A stretch of DNA of 64,000 nt from an uncultured Acetatifactor sp. (GTDB taxonomy: Bacteria > Bacillota > Clostridia > Lachnospirales > Lachnospiraceae): assembly GCA_910577235.1 (NCBI GenBank), contig CAJTMX010000020.1:1-64000 (forward strand), read 5' to 3'. How positions within the stretch are numbered: the stretch's first letter is position 1; each line of letters opens with the position of its first letter. The notes beneath the pieces were generated by a model. That model ran no database searches and had not been told where the DNA came from. It saw only the letters and a list, made by a program, of their open reading frames with translations. Positions 16,619 to 25,089 of this stretch are shown one piece after another. Made by a program: the position numbers and the translations under genes.

Positions 16619-17086
16619 ATGGCCAGATTTCGGTACCGGATGCAGAGCATTCTGGATATTAAACTGAAGATGGAGACCCAGGCCAAGCAGGAGTTTGCGG
16701 CGGCGCAGCTGCGTTTAAATGAGGAGGAGGAGCGGCTGGAGGCGCTTAAGGAGCGCAAGAGCGGGTATGAGCGCCAGGCCAGGGAGCAGCTGTTGGGAGA
16801 GCTGAACTGCCGGAACATGGCGGAGAATAAAGAGGCCATCCTGCGCATGGACGAATATATCGCGCTGCAGCGGCTGCAGGTGCGGGAGGCAGAAAAAAAA
16901 GTGGAACTGGCAAGGGAAAAACTGGCGGAAGTCATGAAGGAGCGCAAATCCCATGAATCGCTGAAAGAGAAAGCCTTTGAGCAGTTTCTGATGGATGAGA
17001 AAAAGCAGGAAAGCAAAGAAGTGGATGAACTGACGAGTTATACCTACGGTCAGCGGCAGAAGGAAAAAGTCGCTGTAGAGGCGTGA
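16619..17086 (+). CDS. fliJ: Flagellar export chaperone FliJ
   Basis: This 155-residue protein is nearly all charged coiled coil, rich in Glu, Arg, Lys and Gln, and begins FRYRMQSILDIKLKME, the usual FliJ start. FliJ sits in the FliI ring and links it to FlhA. It begins three bases after the fliI stop. Confidence 0.9.
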   Translation: MARFRYRMQSILDIKLKMETQAKQEFAAAQLRLNEEEERLEALKERKSGYERQAREQLLGELNCRNMAENKEAILRMDEYIALQRLQVREAEKKVELAREKLAEVMKERKSHESLKEKAFEQFLMDEKKQESKEVDELTSYTYGQRQKEKVAVEA

Positions 17087-17113
17087 TTATAGAGGAAATG
17101 GAGCTAAGAAACT

Positions 17114-17989
17114 ATGGCAAAACAGGAAGATCCCCGTCAGGTGGCAGTGAAGGCTGAGAAGAACCAGATAAAGAATGAAAAAAAGCAGCTGAAAAACGAG
17201 CAGAAACAGCAGAAGAAAGAGGCCAAGCGCCGTGCCAAGGAGATTGCGAAAAGAGAAGACGAACTGGCAGATGATGATGAGGGAGGCGGATTTGGCACCC
17301 TTATTGCCACGATCATGATCGTGATGGTCTGGCTTGCTGTGATCGTGGTGATCATCAAGCTGGATGTGGGCGGTTTCGGCAGCAAAGTGTTGACGCCGAT
17401 CCTGCAGGATGTGCCGGTTCTGAACCGGATATTGCCGGGTAATCCCGTTCTGGAGACCAATGATCCGGAGAGCTACGGGGGCTATACCAGTCTGGTGGAC
17501 GCTGTGGACTATATCAAGCAGCTGGAACTTGAGCTGGAGAGGGCGCAGACCAGTATCAATGAGAAGGATGAGGAGATCACGGAGCTGAAAGCCAATGTGA
17601 TACGGCTGCAGGAGTTTGAACAAAAGCAGCTGGAATTCCAGCGGATCAAGAATGAGTTTATGGAAGAGGTAGTCTATGCGGAAAACGGGCCGGGGCCGGA
17701 GGAATACCGCAAGTTTTATGAGGCGGCGGACCCCTCTACGGCAGAGCTGACCTACCGCCAGCTGATCATACAGCAACAGGAGGATCAGCAGATACAGGAC
17801 TGGGCATCGGCATACACCCAGATGAAACCCAAGCAGGCGGCGTCTATTTTCGAGAATATGACAGACGAGCTGGATGTGGTAGCCAGGATACTGCGGAGCA
17901 TGGATGTGGAGAGCAGAGGTTCTATTTTGGGTGTTATGGATTCGGAGATCGCGGCCAGACTCACTAAAATATTGGACCCGGAATATTAA
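17114..17989 (+). CDS. ylxF: YlxF/MotE-like flagellar operon membrane protein
   Basis: This 291-residue protein has a very basic, Lys/Gln-rich cytoplasmic N terminus (1-50), one transmembrane helix (about 62-83), a coiled coil (about 140-190) and a C-terminal domain (about 225-291) with the MgtE-N-like pattern MKPKQAASIFENM and MDSEIAARLTKIL. That architecture and the place between fliJ and fliK match Bacillus YlxF; related MotE proteins chaperone the stator protein MotB in other bacteria. The role here is inferred. Its TAA forms part of the -35 of the internal sigma-28 promoter. Confidence 0.82.
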   Translation: MAKQEDPRQVAVKAEKNQIKNEKKQLKNEQKQQKKEAKRRAKEIAKREDELADDDEGGGFGTLIATIMIVMVWLAVIVVIIKLDVGGFGSKVLTPILQDVPVLNRILPGNPVLETNDPESYGGYTSLVDAVDYIKQLELELERAQTSINEKDEEITELKANVIRLQEFEQKQLEFQRIKNEFMEEVVYAENGPGPEEYRKFYEAADPSTAELTYRQLIIQQQEDQQIQDWASAYTQMKPKQAASIFENMTDELDVVARILRSMDVESRGSILGVMDSEIAARLTKILDPEY

Positions 17990-18013
17990 GTATACAAGGA
18001 AATATGCCGATAA
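17987..18013 (+). promoter_or_regulatory. Internal sigma-28 (FliA/SigD) promoter before fliK
   Basis: TAAGTATA (17987-17994) and GCCGATAA (18006-18013) are separated by exactly 11 bases, matching the flagellar consensus TAAAGTTT-N11-GCCGATAA with a perfect -10. It lies in a 118-base gap between ylxF and fliK, one of the longer gaps in the locus. The cognate sigma factor is encoded downstream at 41630. Confidence 0.75.
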
Positions 18014-18107
18014 TAAAAGTGGCTTTTCATGGAGTGCGGTTCTCGTGAAACGTGGTTCGTGGAAAACATAAAAGTACTTTGATAATTACAGAAAGGAGGT
18101 AGAGCGG

Positions 18108-19484
18108 ATGACAAGTATACCTGCAAATGTGCAGAACTTTCCGGCGGGAAACCGGACCGGGCAGCACAAGGTACAGACGTCGGAATCCAAGGAGGATTTT
18201 GGCAAGGTACTTGACAGGCAAAAGACAGGTACATCTTTGGAGAGCAGTGTGAAGACTCCGAACCAGACAAACGGTCCCGCAGACGAGACTGTGAAGACCC
18301 AGGGGCAGAATGAGACATCTCAGGAGGCAGAGGCGGCTGACGCCGTGCAGGCTGAGGATGGGGAAACCGGCACAGGGGAGATTGTGGTTGACAAACAGCA
18401 GTCAGAGAACACAGGAGACGTCGCAGAGACGGAACCGGTGGCAGATGAAACTGTGGAGAGCTTGCTGCCCGAAGAGGGACTTGAGCAGGTGATGGAGGTA
18501 TTGCAGAGCGCCATCCTGCAGATTCGGGAGCTGCTTATGCAGCAGCTGAACATAAGTCCGCAGGAGTTGGAGCAGCTAATGCGTCAGAGAGGTTTCACGG
18601 AGATGCAGCTCTTGCAGCCGGAGACAGTGGGCAAGCTGATACTGGATGCCACGGGTGCCCAGGATTCCATGACGCTGGTGATGGATGAGAATCTATATCA
18701 GACCCAGCAGACGATCAACCAGGGATATCAGGAGATCGTGCATACACTGGAAACGGAGCTTAAAGAGGAAGGCGGACTGCAAAAGACACTGGAAAGTCTG
18801 GAAAACAGTATTGACAGCCAGAAAGTACAGGAGCCCGGCGCGGCAGATATTCTTCGCCAGGAGCAGCCAGGTACAGACAGAGGGCATGAAGACACCCGGG
18901 ATCATAGTCACGGCCAGGACGTGACAGGGCAGGTCTTCTACCAGAATTATACTTCCCAGGCGCAGACTCAGGCTGTGACAGGGCAGACAGGGGCAACGGC
19001 GTTCCCTTCGGGACCGGATTATGTACAGACACCGGATACCCAGCAGGTCATGAACCAGATTCTGGATTATATGAAAGTGTCCATGAGGCCGGAGGATACA
19101 GTACTGAACATGCAGCTGCATCCCGAGAATCTGGGAACATTGCACATTCAGATTTCGGCCAGAGAAGGCGTTATGACAGCGCATTTCACAGCTACGTCCG
19201 AGGCGGTCAAGACCGTTTTGGAGAATCAGATGGCAGTGCTGCGTGAGAATTTTGAACAACAGGATATCAAGGTGGACGCCATCGAGGTCACTGTGGAGAC
19301 GCACCAGTTTGAGAGCAATCTGGAACAGGGGCGGCAAAGAGGGGAAGAGGAACAGAGCAGAAAGCCCAGGAGAAGAAGGCTGGATGTAAGCGGCCTGGAG
19401 TCAGGGGAAGAGCTGGAAGAGCCGGATCAGATCGTTGCGGAGATGATGGCGGCGAACGGCAGTTCAGTGGACTATCTGGTATGA
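18108..19484 (+). CDS. fliK: Flagellar hook-length control protein FliK
   Basis: The 458-residue protein should measure hook length and trigger the export switch through FlhB. Most of residues 1-310 is low-complexity, Gln/Glu/Thr-rich sequence suited to an exported ruler. The conserved C-terminal hook domain (about 310-400) has the motif NMQLHPENLGTLHIQI. The C-terminal tail is charged and Arg-rich. Start ATG 18108 follows AAAGGAGG. It is followed by flgD, the normal order. Confidence 0.9.
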   Translation: MTSIPANVQNFPAGNRTGQHKVQTSESKEDFGKVLDRQKTGTSLESSVKTPNQTNGPADETVKTQGQNETSQEAEAADAVQAEDGETGTGEIVVDKQQSENTGDVAETEPVADETVESLLPEEGLEQVMEVLQSAILQIRELLMQQLNISPQELEQLMRQRGFTEMQLLQPETVGKLILDATGAQDSMTLVMDENLYQTQQTINQGYQEIVHTLETELKEEGGLQKTLESLENSIDSQKVQEPGAADILRQEQPGTDRGHEDTRDHSHGQDVTGQVFYQNYTSQAQTQAVTGQTGATAFPSGPDYVQTPDTQQVMNQILDYMKVSMRPEDTVLNMQLHPENLGTLHIQISAREGVMTAHFTATSEAVKTVLENQMAVLRENFEQQDIKVDAIEVTVETHQFESNLEQGRQRGEEEQSRKPRRRRLDVSGLESGEELEEPDQIVAEMMAANGSSVDYLV

Positions 19485-19509
19485 TCAGTGAAAGGAAAGG
19501 AGTGAGAAT

Positions 19510-20253
19510 ATGAGTTTAGTAGCACCGGTAGAAGACGGGAAGATCGTGGAGACATCCTCCGAGAGTTCCCTTAAAAGAGCGAAGAAGAGCTCCGAGAACG
19601 GTATGGATAAAGACGCGTTTTTGCAGCTGTTGGTGGCGCAGATGAAGTATCAGGACCCTCTGGAGCCCACATCAAATACAGAGTTTGTGTCCCAGTACGC
19701 GCAATTCTCCCAGGTGGAGCAGTTGCAGAATATGGCAGGCAGCATGGATCTGCAGAGAGCCGGATCACTGGTGGGCCAGATGGTGAGAGTGAAGACTACC
19801 AACACCAGCGGCGACACCAATTTTGTGGAAGGCAAGGTTGACTATGTAGCCTATGAGAACGGCAAGGCGTATGTGTCTATCCAAGGAAATCTGTACTCTA
19901 TTGACGATCTGGACACCGTAGCGGACAAAGACTATCTGGAAGCATACGATATGGCAATCGAATGGATCGGCACCCTGAATAAGTTGCCCAGCGTTGCCAA
20001 TGTCTCTCTGGATGAGGCGAAGGACATCGACAAGCTGAAAGCGGATTATGACAAGATGACCGATTATCAGAAGTCCTTTATCGCCAGCGAAAAGGTGAAA
20101 GACTTAAACGCCTACGTGGAGAGAATAAAAGAGCTGCGCGAGCTCGCGGAGAAAGAGGAAGGCGTAGATAAGCCTGAAGGCGGGGATGATGTGGAGGACA
20201 CAGACAAGACCGAGGGCTCAGACGGGACGGATGACACGCAGACCACAGAGTAA
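19510..20253 (+). CDS. flgD: Hook-capping protein FlgD with an added C-terminal helical domain
   Basis: This 247-residue protein is the scaffold for hook growth. Residues 30-85 carry the FlgD N-terminal signature (DKDAFLQLLVAQMKYQDPLE is at 33-52), and about 86-145 form a short beta-rich segment. Residues 148-216 are unlike the usual Ig-like FlgD domain: LNKLPSVANVSLDEAKDI then LKADYDKMTDYQKSFI matches a three-helix repeat common in Firmicutes surface proteins. Residues 217-247 are an acidic Asp/Glu/Thr/Gly tail. Start ATG 19510 follows AAAGGAG. The FlgD call is firm; the role of the added domain is unknown. Confidence 0.9.
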   Translation: MSLVAPVEDGKIVETSSESSLKRAKKSSENGMDKDAFLQLLVAQMKYQDPLEPTSNTEFVSQYAQFSQVEQLQNMAGSMDLQRAGSLVGQMVRVKTTNTSGDTNFVEGKVDYVAYENGKAYVSIQGNLYSIDDLDTVADKDYLEAYDMAIEWIGTLNKLPSVANVSLDEAKDIDKLKADYDKMTDYQKSFIASEKVKDLNAYVERIKELRELAEKEEGVDKPEGGDDVEDTDKTEGSDGTDDTQTTE

Positions 20254-20299
20254 AAGGCAGGCAGGGCCATACAGGCAGAAAGGATAAGGGAAGGATGAT

Positions 20300-20695
20300 A
20301 TGAGAATACAGGATTCTGAATTCCTGACTGCGCTGCAGCTGCAAGAATCGGCCACAAGCCGACGGACCGTTTCCAGGCAGAACCTGACCGGAGAAGGGTT
20401 TTCTTTTCAGGAGGTATTGCAGAAGAAGGTTCTGGCCGATGATAACCTGAGATTTTCCAAGCATGCCAGTGCGAGACTCAGACAGCGGGGTATTGACTTG
20501 ACGGACGGGCAGCTGGAGAGACTGATGGATGGAACCAGAAAGGCGGGACAAAAGGGGATCAAGGATTCTCTGGTGATAGTGGATGAACTGGCGTTTATCG
20601 TCAATATTCCCAACAGCACAGTAGTCACTGCCATGGACAGCAAGGATGCAGTCGAGAACATATTTACCAATATTGACGGAGCCGTGATTATGTAG
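20300..20695 (+). CDS. Conserved flagellar operon protein (TIGR02530-like)
   Basis: This 131-residue protein resembles the small flagellar operon family found between flgD and flgE in Clostridia. The conserved core is FSKHASARLRQRGIDLTDGQ (about 54-73), followed by KGIKDSLVIVDELAF and a C-terminal VVTAMD. No membrane segment or signal is seen. Its function is not established; position suggests a part in hook assembly. Confidence 0.8.
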   Translation: MRIQDSEFLTALQLQESATSRRTVSRQNLTGEGFSFQEVLQKKVLADDNLRFSKHASARLRQRGIDLTDGQLERLMDGTRKAGQKGIKDSLVIVDELAFIVNIPNSTVVTAMDSKDAVENIFTNIDGAVIM

Positions 20696-20777
20696 CCGGA
20701 CCTTAACGGAGGCGAATATCTCCCGAATGACAGAGGGAGAAGGCAAAGTCAACCAAAAACAGGAGGTCATTTTAACT

Positions 20778-22541
20778 ATGATGAGATCACTTTATTCTGG
20801 AGTGTCCGGACTGAAGACACACCAGGTCAAGATGGACGTAATCGGTAATAACATTGCCAACGTAAACACAACGGCATATAAGTCCAGTTCTATCACGTTT
20901 AACGCTCTGATGAGCCAGACAACCAAGAGAGCCAGCGGTCCCAACGCGCTGACCGGCGTGGGCGGTACCAACGCCAGACAGATCGGTCTGGGCGTTAAGA
21001 GCGGCGCTATCAACACCAATATCACCGGGCAGGGTTCCAGCCAGTCTACCGGCAACCCCTTTGATATCATGATCACCGGTGAAGCTTTCTTTGTGGTGAA
21101 TAACGGCGTATCTAACTTTTTTACCAGAGACGGTTCTTTTTATGTGGACGGCGGCGGTAATCTGGCCATGACCAGCACCGGCTACAATGTCATGGGCTGG
21201 CAGGTGGATGAGCAGACTGGCAATATCAAGAAGGATACGGTTACGGCATTGCGTATCATGAACGAAGCCAATATGACATATCCTCCCGAGGCGACTTCTC
21301 AGGCCCATATCAGCGGCGTTATCGACAGCAATGACACGGATGTTACAAGCCCCAACGGCAAGTCCATGAATCTGAACTTCTTTGACGCGCTGGGATATAG
21401 CTATACGGCCAAGCTGGTGATGAAACAGTCCGACAATCCTCATGTGTTCAGCCTGGAGCTGGATAGGATTCTGGATTCCACAGGCAAGGATATCAGGGAT
21501 AACGAGGGAAATACCATTGATGTCAAAGATTTGGTTAAGCTGTCTGACATTCCCAGAAGTCTGGCAAAGAAGACCACGCTTGGCATGGATACCACAGCTT
21601 ACGCCTGGGATGGCAATCAGCTCAAGACCGCTACCACTCCGGCTACTACGCTGGCAGATCTGACAACCATGTTCGATGCGAACGGAGAATTAAACGATCT
21701 GACAGCTACATGTTTCACAGAGAACGGTGTGACAGTCACTGTAGGAGAGGCGATTGACAATATTGCCAAGGCCCACGGATTTGAAGGCTCTACGGATGAG
21801 TTCCTCAAGCTGGCTATGGAAGATCCCAATAACCCGGGACAGTATGTGAAGATGTCACAGCTGCTGAACAACGCGGTAAAGGGCGGTACTCCCGCGTTCC
21901 CTCTGCTGGATACCACCAACACCAGCGTGGAGATGGACGGTATGGTGTTTGACGGTATCATCGTTAACTACAACGCCGATACCGGTAAATTTAACGGCAT
22001 CAATGTTGAGAATCCGGCGCAGAGTACGTTTATGCTGAACTTCAGCTCTCTGGGTGGCAATTTCTCCGATATCAAGGTGGATATGTCTCAGAGTTCCAAC
22101 TATGATAAGAAGGGAACTTCCACAATAAGCGCCGACAAGGGTGACATTTCTCCTAACAAGCTGGGAACCGGACGCAGACTTGGAGAGATGATCGGTCTGA
22201 CCGTTCAGGACAACGGCATGATCTACGCGACATATGACAGCGGTATGACCAAGCTGCTGGGTCAGATCGCGACGGCTATGTTTGCCAATGCCTCCGGTCT
22301 GGAGAAGAACGGCGATAACCTGTATTCCGCTACTTTGAACTCCGGCGAGTTCGATGGCATCGGCGTAGATATCACTGCGGACGGCGGATACATGACCACC
22401 GGTCAGCTGGAGATGAGTAATGTGGATCTGTCCTCTGAGTTTACGGAGATGATCACCACACAGAGAGGTTTCCAGGCAAACAGCCGTATCATCACTGTAT
22501 CCGATACGCTGCTGGAAGAGCTTACCAATCTGAAGAGATAA
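20778..22541 (+). CDS. flgE: Flagellar hook protein FlgE
   Basis: The hook subunit, 587 residues, starts MMRSLYSGVSGLKTHQVKMD and has the rod/hook motif IGNNIANVNTTAYKSS. The C terminus has the matching half, including TTQRGFQANSRIITVSDTLL. It is longer than many FlgE proteins, with the extra length in the central region that is exposed on the hook surface. ATG 20778 follows AGGAGG by 11 bases; upstream in-frame codons to 20727 are not needed. Confidence 0.95.
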   Translation: MMRSLYSGVSGLKTHQVKMDVIGNNIANVNTTAYKSSSITFNALMSQTTKRASGPNALTGVGGTNARQIGLGVKSGAINTNITGQGSSQSTGNPFDIMITGEAFFVVNNGVSNFFTRDGSFYVDGGGNLAMTSTGYNVMGWQVDEQTGNIKKDTVTALRIMNEANMTYPPEATSQAHISGVIDSNDTDVTSPNGKSMNLNFFDALGYSYTAKLVMKQSDNPHVFSLELDRILDSTGKDIRDNEGNTIDVKDLVKLSDIPRSLAKKTTLGMDTTAYAWDGNQLKTATTPATTLADLTTMFDANGELNDLTATCFTENGVTVTVGEAIDNIAKAHGFEGSTDEFLKLAMEDPNNPGQYVKMSQLLNNAVKGGTPAFPLLDTTNTSVEMDGMVFDGIIVNYNADTGKFNGINVENPAQSTFMLNFSSLGGNFSDIKVDMSQSSNYDKKGTSTISADKGDISPNKLGTGRRLGEMIGLTVQDNGMIYATYDSGMTKLLGQIATAMFANASGLEKNGDNLYSATLNSGEFDGIGVDITADGGYMTTGQLEMSNVDLSSEFTEMITTQRGFQANSRIITVSDTLLEELTNLKR

Positions 22542-22576
22542 TGAATGTGGTCATGAAGTAATTTAATAGGCAATAT

Positions 22577-22613
22577 AAAGGGGCTGTGTGCCAGACGTGG
22601 TACACACCCCTTT
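22577..22613 (+). other. Strong intercistronic hairpin between flgE and flbD
   Basis: AAAGGGG, a bulged base, then a GTGTGCCA arm pairs with TGGTACACACCCCTTT around a four-base loop, giving about 16 base pairs with one bulge and one imperfect pair. No T tract follows, so it is not a typical terminator. It may protect the upstream hook mRNA, mark a processing site, or reduce expression downstream. Confidence 0.7.
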
Positions 22614-22643
22614 GAATTGTGTCATAAAGGGAGCGCTACAGTT

Positions 22644-22832
22644 ATGATTGAGGTGACGAAACTAAGCGGGCAAAAAATTCTTGTGAACCCGGATTTGCTG
22701 GAAATAGTGGAAGAAACGCCGGATACGGTGGTTACCCTAACAACTGGAAAAAAAATAATTGTAAAAGAAAGTAGACAAGAGATAAAAAATCTAGTAAAAT
22801 CATATAGAAAGGATATTTTTGCAGGTACATAA
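22644..22832 (+). CDS. flbD: FlbD family flagellar protein
   Basis: This 62-residue protein begins MIEVTKLSGQKILVNPDLLE and continues with PDTVVTLTTGKKIIVKES, the usual FlbD/YlzI pattern. The family lies next to flgE and motA in many Firmicutes and spirochaetes, but its exact role is unclear. ATG 22644 gives the standard start; the frame runs upstream to 22617 without a better site. Confidence 0.9.
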   Translation: MIEVTKLSGQKILVNPDLLEIVEETPDTVVTLTTGKKIIVKESRQEIKNLVKSYRKDIFAGT

Positions 22833-22859
22833 GTCTACGCAAAAAGTTAGGTGATTGTT

Positions 22860-23648
22860 GTGGATATAGCTTCTCTAATTGGAATTATAATGGGTTTCCT
22901 GATGCTGGTATACGGTATCATCTCCAACCACGCGGATGTAATGACTTATCTGAACTTTCCATCGGCAATTATTACTTTCGGAGGTGCGCTTTTTGCCACA
23001 ATGCTCAGCTACTCCATGCAAGACTTCTTAAACGGTCTTAAGAGTGTAAAGCTGGTGTTTAAGACTTCGGCGATGAACACTTCGGAGATGATAAAGAGCA
23101 TTATTGATCTGTCGAATGTGGCGCGTAAGGAAGGTTTGTTGTCCCTGGAGGAAGCAGCGGCTGATCTGGATGAACCCTTTCTGAAAAAGGGCATCCTTTT
23201 GATCGTGGACGGCACAGACCCGGACCTGGTGCGAGGCATCATGGAAACGGAGCTTGTAAGTATAGAGTCCCGGCACAGGACGGTTATCGGTTTCTGGGAT
23301 GCACTGGCTGCCATGGGTCCTGCCTGGGGTATGATCGGTACGCTGGTAGGTCTGGTAAACATGTTGAACAACATGAGTGATCCCAGCAGAATCGGCGGAG
23401 ATATGGCGGTGGCGTTGATCACCACGCTGTACGGTTCCGTGCTGGCCAACTGGCTGTGTACTCCTGTGGCCGGTAAATTAAAAGCGCAGAACGCGCAGGA
23501 AATGCAGCTCAAGGAGATCATGGTGGAGGGCCTTCTGTCCATTCAGGCAGGAGAGAACCCCCGTGTCATTGAGGAAAAGCTGAAGTCCTTCCTGGCCCCC
23601 AAAGAGAGGGCAACCGCGGGAGGAGATGAGGCAGGAGGTGAAGAATAA
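22860..23648 (+). CDS. motA: Flagellar stator protein MotA
   Basis: The 262-residue product is the proton-channel stator subunit. It has four hydrophobic segments, near 1-22, 30-48, about 145-170 and 180-200, with a large cytoplasmic loop between the second and third. The block MGPAWGMIGTLVGLVNML and the family phrase SPAIITFGGALFA-like sequence are present. I chose GTG 22860, five bases after AGGTGA, which gives MDIASLIG; GTG 22851 lacks a site. Its TAA overlaps the ATG of motB. Confidence 0.93.
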   Translation: MDIASLIGIIMGFLMLVYGIISNHADVMTYLNFPSAIITFGGALFATMLSYSMQDFLNGLKSVKLVFKTSAMNTSEMIKSIIDLSNVARKEGLLSLEEAAADLDEPFLKKGILLIVDGTDPDLVRGIMETELVSIESRHRTVIGFWDALAAMGPAWGMIGTLVGLVNMLNNMSDPSRIGGDMAVALITTLYGSVLANWLCTPVAGKLKAQNAQEMQLKEIMVEGLLSIQAGENPRVIEEKLKSFLAPKERATAGGDEAGGEE

Positions 23649-24490
23649 TGGCAAAACGTAAGCCGGAAGATCCACCTGCCGGGCTGGCGCCATGGATGGC
23701 TACATTCAGTGACTTGATGAATCTGCTGCTGTGTTTCTTTGTGTTGCTGTTTTCCATGTCGTCCATCAGTGAGGACAAATTTAACGAATTTGTTGCCTCC
23801 ATGTCCTCCGCGTTCAGTATTTTGGACGGGGGAGCCACAGCCATAGGCGACGGCATACTGATCAGCAACGGTGTCAGCCAACTCAATGAACTGGATCAAT
23901 ATATCAACAGTACCGGTAAGAATGCGGACAGCGATACCACATCCGATCAATTTGAGCAGTTTGAAGCCAATGGAGACGCTCAGGAGGAACTTTTTCAGAG
24001 ACTCCAGGAGGCCCTGGAGGAACAGGACCTGAGGGAGAATGAGGAGAAGGCGGAGCGCATTTTGGAGGACATAAACGAGAACAGTCTGGGCGACCAGATC
24101 GAAGTGAATTTCACCTCGGAATATGTTCTGCTGTCTTTAAAAGGTGCCTTTTTGTTTGATTCGGGTAAGGCCGCGATCAGGGACGAGGCAACGGGTGCTC
24201 TGGACCATGTGGGCGCGATTTTGGAAAGATATGCGGGGAGCATCATCGAGATTGAGGGACATACGGACAATGTGCCCATGCACAGCGCGCAGTATGCCAA
24301 CAACAATGAACTCAGCAGCGCCAGAGCGTTATCCGTATTTGATTATCTGTTGGAGCACAGCTCTTTGAACCCGGCCATGATAAAGCATTCGGGGCGTGGA
24401 GAGTATGTGCCGGTAGCCGACAATGGTACGGATGCCGGCAGGGCGAAAAACCGAAGGGTTGAGATTAGGATTTATAATTCACCTGTTTAG
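23648..24490 (+). CDS. motB: Flagellar stator protein MotB
   Basis: This 280-residue protein has a short cytoplasmic N terminus, a single transmembrane helix (about 18-40) with the proton-binding Asp22 in WMATFSDLMN, a Gln/Glu-rich linker, and a C-terminal OmpA-like peptidoglycan-binding domain with IEIEGHTDNVPMHS and SGRGEYVPVADN. It overlaps motA by one base pair at TAATG. Confidence 0.95.
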   Translation: MAKRKPEDPPAGLAPWMATFSDLMNLLLCFFVLLFSMSSISEDKFNEFVASMSSAFSILDGGATAIGDGILISNGVSQLNELDQYINSTGKNADSDTTSDQFEQFEANGDAQEELFQRLQEALEEQDLRENEEKAERILEDINENSLGDQIEVNFTSEYVLLSLKGAFLFDSGKAAIRDEATGALDHVGAILERYAGSIIEIEGHTDNVPMHSAQYANNNELSSARALSVFDYLLEHSSLNPAMIKHSGRGEYVPVADNGTDAGRAKNRRVEIRIYNSPV

Positions 24491-24519
24491 TATATAGAGA
24501 AGAAGGGACGGTTTTTGCA

Positions 24520-25047
24520 ATGAAGAAGAATCTACTGTCAGTATTAGTACTGGCCCTTGTGCTGGTAAATGTGATCTTATCAGCGGTGATGATGTTCAGT
24601 GTGCTGAGCACCAACAAAAAGACGGCGGCTCTGGTAAACAGTGTAGCGTCCATCCTGAGTCTGGAGACGGAAAAGACCGGAGAGGAGGAGCAGAAAGAAG
24701 TTCCCATGTCCGATCTGGCTTTCTGGAATCTGGAAGGTAAGATGACAATCCCTCTGAGAAACGAGGAGGGGGACGATGGTAAACCGCACTTTATTGTCCT
24801 TGACGGCGTGGCATTCTCTATGAATACCAAAGAGAAAGGCTATAAGACCTATGGCGAGGATGTGATCGCGGGCAACTATGCCAGCGTAATCAAGGATCAG
24901 ATTACCAGTATAGTGAGCGAGCATACCATCGAGGAATGTACCAACGATTTTGATTCCATCAAGGATGAGATATTGAAAGAAGTGAAGACTCTGTTTGACA
25001 AAGATTTTATATATGGCATAGCGATCAGCGGCAGACAGGTACAGTAA
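24520..25047 (+). CDS. fliL: Flagellar basal body-associated protein FliL
   Basis: The 175-residue product has one N-terminal transmembrane helix (about 5-30) and an extracytoplasmic domain with the FliL-like pattern KDQITSIVSEHTIEE toward the C terminus. FliL rings stabilise the stator around the motor. It is placed between motB and fliM, a common order. FliL is a variable family, so the call depends partly on position. Confidence 0.87.
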   Translation: MKKNLLSVLVLALVLVNVILSAVMMFSVLSTNKKTAALVNSVASILSLETEKTGEEEQKEVPMSDLAFWNLEGKMTIPLRNEEGDDGKPHFIVLDGVAFSMNTKEKGYKTYGEDVIAGNYASVIKDQITSIVSEHTIEECTNDFDSIKDEILKEVKTLFDKDFIYGIAISGRQVQ

Positions 25048-25089
25048 TCGCCTCCATCAGAGGATAGAGCAGACTGGAGGTGAGAAGAT

